Source: an uncultured Collinsella sp.
GTDB taxonomy: Bacteria > Actinomycetota > Coriobacteriia > Coriobacteriales > Coriobacteriaceae
Direction: 5' to 3'
DNA: 64,000 nt
NCBI GenBank assembly: GCA_958427145.1
Contig: CAUAAZ010000001.1
Location: 79,551 to 143,550 of the forward strand
Under the pieces are notes generated by a model. That model did no database searches. It saw only the letters and a program-made list of their open reading frames with translations, and was not told the DNA's origin. Each line of letters starts with the position of its first letter. Position 1 is the stretch's first letter. Position numbers and translations under genes: made by a program. Positions 18,395 through 26,604 of this stretch are shown here, piece after piece.

Positions 18395-18460
18395 GCATGG
18401 CAATCGGCATTCCTCTTGGTAAGGACAGCAAGCATTTTCCACCAACACCGATTGCCATGC
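18395..18460. terminator. Long inverted repeat between convergent genes
   Basis: Perfect 13-bp arms (GCATGGCAATCGG and CCGATTGCCATGC) flank 40 bases with an inner TTGGT/ACCAA pairing. It lies between the ATPase and flavodoxin stops, so it probably ends both transcripts. Confidence 0.6.
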
Positions 18461-18473
18461 GTTCTTCTTGTCC

Positions 18474-19004
18474 TTAGGCGAGCTTGCGAGCGAGCTCTCG
18501 CACCTCTTCCAACTTGGGCGACGATGCCATGCTATCGCGCTCGGTCATACCGCTGATGGTGATAATGCCTTGGTCCTCCCACTTGCAGTACGCGCAGGTT
18601 GACTTGTACATAGCGATCGCCGCATCATAGACGCCCTCGCTGTGGCTATCGAGCAAAAGGGCCGTCTTGGTGAACGGGAAGCCCGTAGCACCGAAGGCGT
18701 ACAGGCGGTCGATGGCGGCCTTCTCCTGCGCAGTGATATCAAACCAGTAGATAGGCGAAGCGAAGACAACCATATCGGCGCCTTTCAGCGACTCGATCAC
18801 GTTGGCCATGTCATCCTTCTGCACGCAGGTGCCCTCATGGGTAAAGCAGTACTGGCATCCCAGACAACCAGCGATCTTTTTGCCGGCAACGCGGATGACC
18901 TCGACCGTATGGCCGACCTCGCGCGCGGTCTCGGCAAACGCCTCGACCATTGTGTCGGTATTGGCACCCTTGCGCGGGCTACCACTCAATACAACGATAT
19001 TCAT
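18474..19004 (-). CDS. Flavodoxin-family NADPH-dependent FMN reductase-like protein
   Basis: A 176-residue flavodoxin-like fold. The FMN phosphate loop SGSPRKGANT is at residues 7-16, the CLGCQYCFTHEGTC cluster at about 47-60, and the isoalloxazine-side motif FASPIYWF at about 79-86. The Cys cluster is that of iron-sulfur flavoprotein or NADPH:FMN-type reductases, which reduce quinones or other electrophiles. GGAGGGAG precedes the ATG. It is the third gene leftward from the MerR-controlled promoter, but a 148-base gap with a hairpin lies between it and the hydrolase. Confidence 0.88.
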   Translation of the reverse strand: MNIVVLSGSPRKGANTDTMVEAFAETAREVGHTVEVIRVAGKKIAGCLGCQYCFTHEGTCVQKDDMANVIESLKGADMVVFASPIYWFDITAQEKAAIDRLYAFGATGFPFTKTALLLDSHSEGVYDAAIAMYKSTCAYCKWEDQGIITISGMTERDSMASSPKLEEVRELARKLA

Positions 19005-19020
19005 AGAAATCTCCCTCCTT

Positions 19021-19049
19021 CATGCCGCAGGCGCGCGGCATATTTTTTT
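19021..19049. other. Hairpin in the hydrolase-flavodoxin intergenic gap
   Basis: ATGCCGC/GCGGCAT arms are followed on the plus strand by seven T. On the minus strand the hairpin sits just upstream of the flavodoxin ribosome site, where it could attenuate read-through or protect a processed transcript. Confidence 0.4.
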
Positions 19050-19152
19050 GTTTTAACCAAAACAGATGGAGTTATTCAATCGCCTCGTTTCAGCTACTCC
19101 CACTCTTTAGAAGAATCGTTGCTGGAGACTTGCCATTAAATCAAGGCACGCC

Positions 19153-20124
19153 TTATTTCAGGTATTCCTCAAAGAATGCCTTCAGCTTTCCAAACGGAAT
19201 GATGTCCATCTGATCGTAAAGGTCGGTGTGGCTGGCACCAGGGATAATGAGCAATTCCTTGTTGTCCCCCGTCAGCTTGCCGTACGTGGTTTCGCTGAAA
19301 TAGCGGGAGTGCGCCTTCTCGCCATGCACCAGCAACACAGCTGAGCGGATTTCGCCGCTATATTGCAAAATCGGCATATTCAAAAACGACAGCGAGGACG
19401 TCACATTCCAGCCACCGTTGGAGTTCAGGCTGCGGGGATGATAGCCTCGCGGAGTTTTGTAGTAGGCGTTATAGTCCGCTACAAACTGCGGCGCATCCTC
19501 CGGTAGCGGATCGACCACGCCGCCCGCCAGCGCATAGCTGCCGTTTTTATAGTCCTCGGTGCGCTGCGCGTTCAGCGCTTTCCGCTTTTCAAAGCGCGCC
19601 TGCTCGGAATCCTCGGCGTCAAAATAGCCGTTTGCGGTCACGCGGGTCATATCGTACATGGTCATAGCCGCGGTAGCTTTGATACGGGTGTCTATGGCCG
19701 CCGCATTGACTGCCATGCCGCCCCAACCGCAGATACCGATGATGCCGATACGCTCCGGGTCAACGCTTTCCTGCACAGAGAGGAAATCCACCGCTGCGCA
19801 GAAGTCCTCGGTGTTGATGTCCGGCGATGCTACATGGCGGGGTGTACCGCCGCTCTCGCCGGTATAGGACGGGTCAAAGGCAATTGCGAAAAAGCCCAGC
19901 TCCGCCATTTTCTGCGCATACAGACCGGAGGACTGCTCCTTCACAGCGCCAAACGGGCCGCTAACAGCGATGGCGGGCAGCTTGCCATCCGCGTTCTTAG
20001 GCACGTACACGTCGGCAGCCAGCGTGATGCCGTATCGGTTGTGGAAGGTCGCCTTGCTGTGCTCAACCTTGTCGTTTTTGGGGAACACCTTGTCCCATTC
20101 CTGCGTCAGTTTCAACTGCTCCAT
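19153..20124 (-). CDS. Alpha/beta hydrolase (YcjY-like, Cys nucleophile)
   Basis: A 323-residue alpha/beta hydrolase. The nucleophile elbow is GICGWGG at about residues 150-156, so the usual Ser is a Cys, as in dienelactone-hydrolase-like enzymes. The oxyanion region PFGAVKEQ, the acid-loop region HGEKAHSRYF at about 273-282 and the terminal His in GASHTDLYD at about 299-307 follow. AAGGAGG lies before the ATG. It starts 2 bases after the CMD-cupin gene, so the two are one operon. The substrate is not known; the neighbours suggest an electrophilic or aromatic small molecule. Confidence 0.85.
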   Translation of the reverse strand: MEQLKLTQEWDKVFPKNDKVEHSKATFHNRYGITLAADVYVPKNADGKLPAIAVSGPFGAVKEQSSGLYAQKMAELGFFAIAFDPSYTGESGGTPRHVASPDINTEDFCAAVDFLSVQESVDPERIGIIGICGWGGMAVNAAAIDTRIKATAAMTMYDMTRVTANGYFDAEDSEQARFEKRKALNAQRTEDYKNGSYALAGGVVDPLPEDAPQFVADYNAYYKTPRGYHPRSLNSNGGWNVTSSLSFLNMPILQYSGEIRSAVLLVHGEKAHSRYFSETTYGKLTGDNKELLIIPGASHTDLYDQMDIIPFGKLKAFFEEYLK

Positions 20125-20126
20125 GC

Positions 20127-20891
20127 CTAAGCCTCCTTGTCAGTCGCTTTAAGGTACTGCTCGTCATTCACGGGCTCCAACCACTCGTTGGAGGCCTCCT
20201 CGCCCGGAACCTCCATCGCGAGATGGGAGAACCAGCTGTCGGGCGCCGCACCGTGCCAGTGCTTTACGCCCGCGGGAATATTTACTACATCGCCAGGGCA
20301 CAGCTCCTGTGCCGGTTTGCCCCATTCCTGATAAAGCCCTCGACCAGCCACGCAGACGAGGATCTGCCCGCCGCCGCTTTTGGCGTGATGGGTGTGCCAG
20401 TTGTTGCGGCAGCCTGGCTCGAACGTAACGTTGTAAATGCCGACCTGCTCGGTGGAAAGGGGCGCGAGGTAGCTTTGCCCGATAAAGTACTTCGCAAATG
20501 CGTCGTTGGAGGCACCGATGGGAAAGGCCATCTCGTTTTGATGCTTAGCTCTTGCATCAGCGGCATTGTCATCCGCCCAGACCTCCTTCGCCATGCGAAA
20601 GGCCGCCCACGCCTTGGGCCATCCCGCATAAAACGCCGCATGCGTAAGGATTTCCGCTATCTCAGCCCTGGTCACGCCATTGTTCTTTGCGGACATCAGA
20701 TGATATTGAAACGAAGAGTCCGTCAGGCCCTGCGCCATTAGGGCAACCACCGTCACTATGCTGCGATCTCGAAGGGAAAGCCCGTCTTCTCGACTCCATA
20801 CCTCGCCGAACAGCACATCGTCATTGAGCTGCGCAAATTTGGGGGCAAAGTCCCCCAGGGCATCCCTGCCCGCTGTCTGCTTAATCGTCAT
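20127..20891 (-). CDS. Carboxymuconolactone decarboxylase-cupin fusion protein
   Basis: A 254-residue fusion. Residues 5-105 are a CMD/AhpD-like all-helical domain (EVWSREDGLSLRDRSIVTVV, then HLMSAKNNGVTRAEIAEIL); the AhpD catalytic CxxC is absent. Residues 120-240 are a cupin with the metal motif HTHHAKSGGGQ and a second His in HWHG. GGAGGAAT precedes the ATG. It is the first gene after the MerR-type promoter and probably handles an oxidised small molecule together with the hydrolase and flavoprotein. Confidence 0.88.
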   Translation of the reverse strand: MTIKQTAGRDALGDFAPKFAQLNDDVLFGEVWSREDGLSLRDRSIVTVVALMAQGLTDSSFQYHLMSAKNNGVTRAEIAEILTHAAFYAGWPKAWAAFRMAKEVWADDNAADARAKHQNEMAFPIGASNDAFAKYFIGQSYLAPLSTEQVGIYNVTFEPGCRNNWHTHHAKSGGGQILVCVAGRGLYQEWGKPAQELCPGDVVNIPAGVKHWHGAAPDSWFSHLAMEVPGEEASNEWLEPVNDEQYLKATDKEA

Positions 20892-21103
20892 GTTTGATTC
20901 CTCCTGTCGATGGTTTTGAGTACAAACTGCTTTCGCGCAGCTAAGCCGCGCCTAGATTTCCATGCCCATTCGATGCGCCCGCTCCAGAGCGGGATGCCCG
21001 GCGATTTCGCCCACGCCGTTCACGCCGCCGGCGAAAACCGTTCCGGCAAGCGCGCGCCTTTGGCGAAAATCCCTTGCACTCCTTATATATATTGACGAAA
21101 ATA

Positions 21104-21134
21104 AAGGTAATACCTAAACCTAACTTTAGGTCAA
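21104..21134 (-). promoter_or_regulatory. MerR-type promoter with 19-bp spacer and dyad operator
   Basis: On the minus strand TTGACC (21134-21129) and TACCTT (21109-21104) are separated by exactly 19 bases. The spacer carries the 7-bp-arm dyad ACCTAAA-N6-TTTAGGT (21112-21131). An over-long spacer with a centred dyad is the hallmark of a promoter activated by MerR proteins through DNA distortion. It drives the CMD-cupin/hydrolase operon and is read in trans by the divergent merR-like gene. Confidence 0.85.
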
Positions 21135-21165
21135 GGAGTAAATTCGAGATTTGTCCGGAGGAACC

Positions 21166-21606
21166 ATGTACACAATCGGACAGGTGGCGGATATGTTCGG
21201 TCTGCCCGTTTCCACGCTGCGCTATTACGACAAGCAGGGATTGTTCCCGGAATTGGAGCGGACATCCGGCATTCGCCGATTCGGCGATACGGAACTCGAG
21301 GCGCTTCGGGTCATCGAATGCTTAAAGAAGGCTGGGATGGAGATCAAGGACATCCGGCTGTTCATGGAATGGTGCGCGGAGGGCCCATCGACATATCCCA
21401 AGCGCAAGGCCATGTTCGAGGAGCGGAAGGCCCACATGGAATCGGAAATCGCAAACATGAACCGTGCGCTGGATATGCTGAGGTTCAAATGCTGGTACTA
21501 CGAGCAGGCGATCAAAGATGGCAGCGAGGATAGAGTGAAGGCGCTGATTCCCGACAATTTGCCGGAAGAGATCAAAGGCGCCTACAAAAACGCCCACGCT
21601 CAATAA
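21166..21606 (+). CDS. MerR-family transcriptional regulator
   Basis: A 146-residue regulator. The N-terminal MerR winged helix is MYTIGQVADMFGLPVSTLRY with the second wing RRFGDTELEALRVI; a long dimerisation coiled coil (about 75-115) and a short C-terminal tail follow. No metal-binding Cys cluster is seen, so it belongs to the organic or redox-sensing branch. The ATG at 21166 follows GGAGG. It is divergent from the CMD-cupin operon and surely binds the dyad at 21112-21131. Confidence 0.92.
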   Translation: MYTIGQVADMFGLPVSTLRYYDKQGLFPELERTSGIRRFGDTELEALRVIECLKKAGMEIKDIRLFMEWCAEGPSTYPKRKAMFEERKAHMESEIANMNRALDMLRFKCWYYEQAIKDGSEDRVKALIPDNLPEEIKGAYKNAHAQ

Positions 21607-21668
21607 TGCCGCCCGACGCTCAAGGGGCTTTGGCAAGGAATCTTATTTTTCGAGTAGGAGCGCAAAGG

Positions 21669-21701
21669 AAGCCCTCGATTTGTTTCGCAGGTCGAGGGCT
21701 T
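21669..21701. terminator. Hairpin terminator after merR-like gene (motif repeated at 46993)
   Basis: Perfect 10-bp arms AAGCCCTCGA/TCGAGGGCTT surround a loop containing TTTCGCAGG. A related hairpin with the same loop core stands at 46993-47026. Confidence 0.55.
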
Positions 21702-22080
21702 GTATTGTTCGATGTGTGATTACTCCCGTTCAATGGCTAAGCGAATCCGCATGGTGTTATGTTGCGCCGGGCCATGTCGCCGAAGGCCCGACTTATGCGC
21801 AATTTGAACGAATCGGGTCGGTGGTTCGCGGTTCTTGAAATAACTCAAGCGATTCGAGATATACCAGGTGTATTCGTCAATCATGAAACCGGCATTTGAG
21901 TTCGCAGCGGCGGGCCTGGACCCATTTGCCGACGGTTTTCGAGTTGAGGTCGAGCCCGGGGCGGCACTGCGTTGTCGGCCTGCCCGTCGAGATCATGTAG
22001 TCGGCGGTCTCGCGCCTGAACTCGTTGGTGTGCCTGGCGGATGAGTTCGGCATGGCACCGTCTCTTCGGTCGTCGTCGGT
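21702..22080. other. Degenerate intergenic stretch
   Basis: Apart from the transposase remnant listed below, I see no promoter, RNA gene or intact coding region here. It reads like decayed mobile DNA at the left edge of the accessory region. Confidence 0.5.
21877..22053 (-). pseudogene. IS3-family transposase OrfA remnant
   Basis: The 58 residues from the ATG at 22053 contain FRRETADYMISTGRPTTQC and LDLNSKTVGKWVQARRCEL, the helix-turn-helix start of an IS3-family OrfA. The frame ends right after ELKCRFHD, so the leucine zipper and all of OrfB are missing. No terminal inverted repeats are recognisable. Confidence 0.7.
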
Positions 22081-22251
22081 ATGCATGCTAGAACATCGAA
22101 GTCTCTGGCATGCGCGTCCGAAAAGACGATACAGGTCACCTCATGGGCTCCTCACGCTCCCAGCTACAAGCTGCGCGCCGACAAGTTCAGAATCGTGATC
22201 GAGGGAAAATGCGCGAAATGCGGCTGCGCCATCGCCCGATGCAGCTACTAG
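22081..22251 (+). CDS. Small ORF with a C-terminal CxxCGC cluster (possible gene tail)
   Basis: A 56-residue frame ends in FRIVIEGKCAKCGCAIARCSY, with a zinc-knuckle-like Cys cluster. No convincing ribosome site precedes the ATG at 22081, so this may be the end of a lost gene rather than a complete one. It sits between the IS3 remnant and the unknown two-gene cassette. Confidence 0.3.
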   Translation: MHARTSKSLACASEKTIQVTSWAPHAPSYKLRADKFRIVIEGKCAKCGCAIARCSY

Positions 22252-22358
22252 ACGCCATCCCGCACATTGCGTTTCCGCAGCGCAACAGCGCATCTACGAA
22301 AACATCGTAGACATGCGCCTTATAATGGGGCGACGAGTTCTTGGAAAGGGGCGAGATT

Positions 22359-23393
22359 GTGAGTTCGAAAGATTCCCTAGCAAAAGCGGGGACGCAGGAG
22401 ATTGCGCCTCCGACCGATCGGTCGCCGCTCGCCCTCCTGAGTACCGCAATAAGGCAAAACTGCGATGAGGCGGACAACGCCATTGCGGACATCGTCAAGG
22501 CCGTGGAGCGGCAGGCTCCGGAGATTGCCCAGATCAGCAAGGCGACCGACAAGGGCTTCCGCCTTGTCGTCGACGCCTCCGACGAGACGCTCCAAGCCAT
22601 CGACCGGGGCGACATCAAGCTGACGACGGACAAAATGGGCAACACCTTCGCCCAGATGAAGCGCTCGGACGGCAGATACGGCAAAAAGCTCCCCATCAAG
22701 AGAGAAGAGTTCTCTCAAGGAATCGATCCCGTGCAGGCAGCCAACGCAATGCAGGTGAAGGCCCTGCAGGAACAGCTCAACGAGATCGCGGAGCAGATCA
22801 CGGTAATCGACGGAAGGGTCAAGGAGGTTCTCCGGGGCCAGCAAAACGACCGCATCGGCCTTTTCCGCAGCGGCATGTCGCTCTACCTTGAGGCGAGGGA
22901 GGTCTCCGACGAAGGGCTGAGGAAGCTGCTAGTGGCCCAGTCCCTTCGCGCGCTTTCGGACGCTACGGCCCAGCTCGACCTCGAGCTGCAGGAAGACGTC
23001 GCGTACCTCGCCAACGGAGAGTACAGGAAGGCGAAGGGCAAGCGCACGGAGCTTATCGACGAGAAGATGGCTTCAATCAACCGGTGCTTCCCGGTGCTGC
23101 ACCAGGCCTCCGTCGCCCGCGCGGCGATTTATTGCGAGCAGGGCGAGGTCAAGGCCATGGCCTCTGCCCTCGAGGCTTACTCGCACCTGATCGAGCAGAC
23201 GGTCGGGTCGCGCGCCGGCCTGCTTGCCGAGTTCGACACATCGGATGACGGCACCGACCATGGCGTCTGGCGTTCAAGGGCCGCTCTGCAGCTCGACGTG
23301 TCGGCACTCAGCAAGGCGCTCTCCGTCCCCGAGAAGACCTTCTATCTCGAAGCGATAACCGATGAAAAGGAGGCCGAAGATGAGCTCGGCTAA
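22359..23393 (+). CDS. Unknown protein of a two-gene accessory cassette
   Basis: A 344-residue protein from the GTG at 22359, with AAAGGGG 8 bases upstream. It has no signal peptide or membrane helix. The N-terminal 60 residues are helical; the region about 120-160 (ALQEQLNEIAEQITVIDGRV) looks coiled coil, and the C-terminal 180 residues are helical with Ala/Leu repeats, perhaps TPR-like. I do not recognise a domain. It overlaps the following zinc-ribbon gene by 14 bases, so the products probably act together. Its place between mobile remnants and McrBC hints at a defence or mobile-element role. Confidence 0.75.
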   Translation: MSSKDSLAKAGTQEIAPPTDRSPLALLSTAIRQNCDEADNAIADIVKAVERQAPEIAQISKATDKGFRLVVDASDETLQAIDRGDIKLTTDKMGNTFAQMKRSDGRYGKKLPIKREEFSQGIDPVQAANAMQVKALQEQLNEIAEQITVIDGRVKEVLRGQQNDRIGLFRSGMSLYLEAREVSDEGLRKLLVAQSLRALSDATAQLDLELQEDVAYLANGEYRKAKGKRTELIDEKMASINRCFPVLHQASVARAAIYCEQGEVKAMASALEAYSHLIEQTVGSRAGLLAEFDTSDDGTDHGVWRSRAALQLDVSALSKALSVPEKTFYLEAITDEKEAEDELG

Positions 23394-23676
23394 AGGATGC
23401 CCAAACGGCGAATGCGCTGCCCACAAGAAGAAGACCTTGTTCAAGCCCTCGATGAACTACTGCCCCCAATGCGGGGCGGAGCTTGCCGCGGTGTGCAAGT
23501 CAAGGGGATGCCACACGTTTCTGGACGACCCTTCAAAGAAGCTCTGCGCGCGCTGCGAGGCGAAGCGCGCCGATAGGGTCGACGGGATAAAGAAAGTGGG
23601 CGCCGGAGTAGGCGGCGCAGTCCTCACAGTGGGCGGCGCGGTCGTCGGCGTTGCTGCGAAGATCGCAAAGAAATAA
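23380..23676 (+). CDS. Zinc-ribbon protein with C-terminal glycine zipper
   Basis: A 98-residue protein. It has four Cys pairs: CPNGEC, CPQCGAE, CKSRGC and CARCEAK, making a double zinc ribbon across residues 5-65. A basic hinge follows, and residues 70-98 form a Gly/Val/Ala-rich helix (GVGGAVLTVGGAVVGVAA) ending in KIAKK, a glycine zipper of the kind that inserts into membranes. The ATG at 23380 follows AAAAGGAGG. It overlaps the upstream unknown gene and is closed by a palindromic hairpin. A sensor-plus-membrane-effector pair is one possibility; none is proven. Confidence 0.75.
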   Translation: MSSAKGCPNGECAAHKKKTLFKPSMNYCPQCGAELAAVCKSRGCHTFLDDPSKKLCARCEAKRADRVDGIKKVGAGVGGAVLTVGGAVVGVAAKIAKK

Positions 23677-23690
23677 TCGTCTAAAGACAA

Positions 23691-23714
23691 AGAGGCGGGC
23701 AATTGCCCGCCTCT
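23691..23714. terminator. Perfect 24-bp palindrome ending the two-gene cassette
   Basis: AGAGGCGGGCAA pairs exactly with TTGCCCGCCTCT, 15 bases after the zinc-ribbon stop. A short TCTTCTC follows. Confidence 0.7.
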
Positions 23715-23725
23715 TCTCACATCAC

Positions 23726-23812
23726 TCACTTGAACACGACGCGGAACAGCCATGCGAAAAAGCTCAGCATGACCTTAAGCGCCGCCTTGAGGAACCTACA
23801 AAGCTTCTTCAT
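23726..23812 (-). CDS. Putative 28-residue cationic hydrophobic peptide
   Basis: The frame MKKLCRFLKAALKVMLSFFA plus a further WLFRVVFK is strongly cationic and amphipathic, like a type I toxin or membrane-active peptide. It overlaps the end of an acidic small ORF upstream by 17 bases, which would couple translation. No strong ribosome site is seen. It may be a chance frame. Confidence 0.3.
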   Translation of the reverse strand: MKKLCRFLKAALKVMLSFFAWLFRVVFK

Positions 23813-23918
23813 CGACGTCGCCCCAATCTTCCTTGACCTTGCGGGCGCCCTCCTCGCCCAGGAGGCTCTTCTCGTTAGCTTCAACGAGTAGCGAACGTGC
23901 TGAGAAATGACGATGCAC
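23796..23918 (-). CDS. Putative 40-residue acidic small ORF upstream of the cationic peptide
   Basis: From a GTG at 23918 the frame gives a basic start and an acidic C-terminal half (LLGEEGARKVKEDWGDVDEE). The acidic and cationic pair overlapping head to tail is noteworthy, but there is no homology I recognise and the start is uncertain; it also overlaps the methyltransferase remnant on the other strand. Confidence 0.2.
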   Translation of the reverse strand: MHRHFSARSLLVEANEKSLLGEEGARKVKEDWGDVDEEAL

Positions 23919-24452
23919 AGCATCCGAGATTCCCGCCTCGCCCTCGAGGACAAAACCGCGTGTCTACTCACTTGGAATAATCTCTATCCCAAGCTTGTGC
24001 TTAATCGGTGCGGTGCAATATCAACCGACACCATGCATAGGATGAAATTCAGGGGTGGCATTGACCCGGAGCTTGCAATTATCGCCTATTACAACAGCAT
24101 TGCGTTCGCATTCACGGAGCTTTGCGGCAGAAGCTATGGGGGCGGTGCGCTTGAGATTCTGCCCAAGGAAGTTGACAATATCCATGTTCTCAATACCGGT
24201 CTATTGAACATTAATCCCGAGCTAAAAAGAAACGTTATCAGCATAATTGACGGAGTAGTAAGAAATGGGCGCAATATCGACGAAGCGTTGGATTACATTG
24301 ATGCAAAGATACTCGTTGGTGTACTCAGATTCGATAAAGATACCTGTCGCGCATGTAGACGCATATGGAAAGACATTGAAAGCAAGGTGCCTTGGCAGAG
24401 GCACAAGATAGGCAGTGACTATAATGACCAGCACAAAATTTACTTGGATTAG
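23907..24452 (+). pseudogene. C-terminal remnant of an N6-adenine DNA methyltransferase
   Basis: The 181-residue frame carries the target-recognition/C-terminal part of a class I (TaqI-like) DNA adenine methyltransferase: STDTMHRMKF, then AFAFTELCGRSYGGGALEIL and the C-terminal helices. The SAM-binding and NPPY catalytic parts are absent and nothing upstream supplies them. It overlaps the start of McrB by 29 bases, so it is the relic of a methylase once at the head of this operon, or a residual specificity domain. Confidence 0.7.
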
Positions 24453-26604
24453 CTTTTATGAAGAGTTATCTGACAAGCTGCTGACCTATCGAGACAGGCG
24501 CGACGATTTGATAAACAAGCTAGCAACTGTCTATGAATCGATCGGGATGAGTCTCCCTAAGCTTGAGGCAGATGAGCTCCAAGACATCGATCCGTTCACC
24601 GTCTTCGGCCTCTTCAACAAGGGCATCACAGACGCAAACCGGCAAAAGATCATCGCCGGCATCGCCGAGGTGTTCGACATTGGGGCAGATCAGCCCACGG
24701 ACTTCGAGGGCATCCCCGTGCTCAACAACCTCAATGCGACCTTCTATGCCTTCGCCAACGACGACCGGCGCGGCGAGAATGACATCGATAACCTTTGGCA
24801 TGTTTTCGAGGCCGAACTTGCACTGGCCGCCGACGACAACGAGGAAACCCGGAAGGCCTTCGTCGAGGCATTCGATACCGCCGTCATCCAGTTCACACTT
24901 GGTTGGAAGCTCACCATGGGCCTCTACTGGGCGAGGCCCTACAACTTCATCAGCCTGGACTCGCGCAACCGTTGGTTCATGGCCGACGTGGCAAAGGCTG
25001 GCTCCACCATTGCCGGCATAGCGCCAAAGGAGAAGGACTCACCGATTCACGACGGAGAACGCTATCTCGCTATTTGCGATACTGTCAAATCAGAGCTCGG
25101 AAGCAACGAATGCCCGTATGCAGACTTCCCCTCGCTGACAGCTGCCGCCTTCGTGGAGTCTGAGCGCGTCAACCGTGAGAGAAAGGTCGCCGAGAAGGCT
25201 GCAGCCGAGAAGGCGGAAGAAAATTCCCTTGGAGACGAGGGGGTCAAGACCACACATTACTGGACCTACTCCCCGGGAGACGGTGCCGCGAGGTGGGATG
25301 ACTTCTACGCACGTGGCGTAATGGGCGTCGGTTGGAGCAAGCTCGGCAACGTCGAGAAATACGCCAGCAAGGAAGATATCCGCAAAAACCTGCGCACCCT
25401 GTACAGGAGCAAGTACTCGCAGAAGAACTCCGCGCTTGCGCTCTGGCAGTTCTCGCGCGAGATCAAGCCGGGTGACGTTGTCTTTGCTAAGCGGGGCCGC
25501 AGCGTGATTATTGGTCGCGGCATCGTTGAGGGGGATTACCAATTCGACGAAAATGGCGACTCCTATCCGAACATCCGCAGGGTACGCTGGACGAACAGAG
25601 GAGAGTGGCACACGGAAGACCTCCTCGCCATGAAGACCCTGACGGACATCACCGCCTATCCCGACCTCGTTGAGAAGCTCAACTCGTTCTTCGAGGACGA
25701 GGGCGGCGAAGTCGAGGAAGACACGGAGGAGGTTGAATACCCAGCGTACACGTCCGAGGACTTCCTCTCGGAGGTCTACATGGACGGCGAGCACTACAGG
25801 GCCCTCGTCAACGTCCTGCGCGCGAAGAAGAACATCATCCTGCAGGGTGCCCCAGGCGTGGGCAAGACCTTCGCCGCAAAGCGCCTGGCCTACTCCATGA
25901 TGGGCGTAAAGGACGCCGAGCGTGTGATGATGGTGCAGTTCCACCAGAGCTACAGCTACGAAGACTTCATAGAGGGGTTCCGCCCGAACGCGCAGGGCTT
26001 CGACCTCGAGAAGGGCGCGTTCTACAACTTCTGCAAGAATGCGAAGGACGATTCTGACAATGACTACTTCTTCATCATCGACGAAATCAACCGTGGCAAC
26101 CTCTCGAAGATCTTCGGCGAGCTTTTCATGCTCATCGAGAACGACAAGCGCGGGCCCAGGAACACGCTGCAGCTCCTCTACTCGCACGAGCTGTTCTACG
26201 TCCCGAGCAACGTATACCTTATTGGCATGATGAACACAGCGGACCGCTCGCTCGCCATGCTCGACTACGCCCTGCGCCGCCGCTTCGCGTTCTTCGACCT
26301 CCGTCCCGCCTTCGACGCGGAGAGCTTCATCACCTATCAGGAGGGACTTGCCAGTGAGAAGTTCGATAGGCTCATCTCTTGCGTCGTGAAGCTGAACGAG
26401 GCGATCGCGTCCGACGAATCGCTGGGAGACGGCTTCTGCATCGGCCATAGTTACTTCTGCCGCATGTCCCCGGACGACGTGACGGACGATAAGCTCTCAG
26501 CAATCGTCAACTACGAGCTCGTGCCGATGTTGCGCGAGTACTGGTTCGACGAGCCCACCAAGGTCGACGAGTGGGCCGGCAAGTTGCGCAGGTCAATCCG
26601 GTGA
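24424..26604 (+). CDS. mcrB: McrB-like GTPase/AAA motor with internal EVE-like domain
   Basis: A 726-residue protein. Residues 1-270 are a helical N-terminal region ending in an Ala/Glu-rich coil. About 276-415 is an EVE/PUA-like fold (THYWTYSPGDGAARWDDFY, then WSREIKPGDVVFAKRGRS-like core), a type known to read modified bases. About 460-720 is the McrB AAA motor: Walker A GAPGVGKT near 474, Walker B FFIIDEINRGN near 547, sensor MNTADRS and Arg finger RRRF. The ATG at 24424 has AGGCAG 10 bases upstream. It overlaps McrC by 4 bases. The complex would cleave DNA carrying modified bases. Confidence 0.92.
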   Translation: MTSTKFTWISFYEELSDKLLTYRDRRDDLINKLATVYESIGMSLPKLEADELQDIDPFTVFGLFNKGITDANRQKIIAGIAEVFDIGADQPTDFEGIPVLNNLNATFYAFANDDRRGENDIDNLWHVFEAELALAADDNEETRKAFVEAFDTAVIQFTLGWKLTMGLYWARPYNFISLDSRNRWFMADVAKAGSTIAGIAPKEKDSPIHDGERYLAICDTVKSELGSNECPYADFPSLTAAAFVESERVNRERKVAEKAAAEKAEENSLGDEGVKTTHYWTYSPGDGAARWDDFYARGVMGVGWSKLGNVEKYASKEDIRKNLRTLYRSKYSQKNSALALWQFSREIKPGDVVFAKRGRSVIIGRGIVEGDYQFDENGDSYPNIRRVRWTNRGEWHTEDLLAMKTLTDITAYPDLVEKLNSFFEDEGGEVEEDTEEVEYPAYTSEDFLSEVYMDGEHYRALVNVLRAKKNIILQGAPGVGKTFAAKRLAYSMMGVKDAERVMMVQFHQSYSYEDFIEGFRPNAQGFDLEKGAFYNFCKNAKDDSDNDYFFIIDEINRGNLSKIFGELFMLIENDKRGPRNTLQLLYSHELFYVPSNVYLIGMMNTADRSLAMLDYALRRRFAFFDLRPAFDAESFITYQEGLASEKFDRLISCVVKLNEAIASDESLGDGFCIGHSYFCRMSPDDVTDDKLSAIVNYELVPMLREYWFDEPTKVDEWAGKLRRSIR

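Noticed and set aside
21740..21870. Possible tRNA near 21.8 kb (GGTTCGCGGTTC-like segment)
   Set aside because: No acceptor stem, D-arm or anticodon arm can be formed around it.
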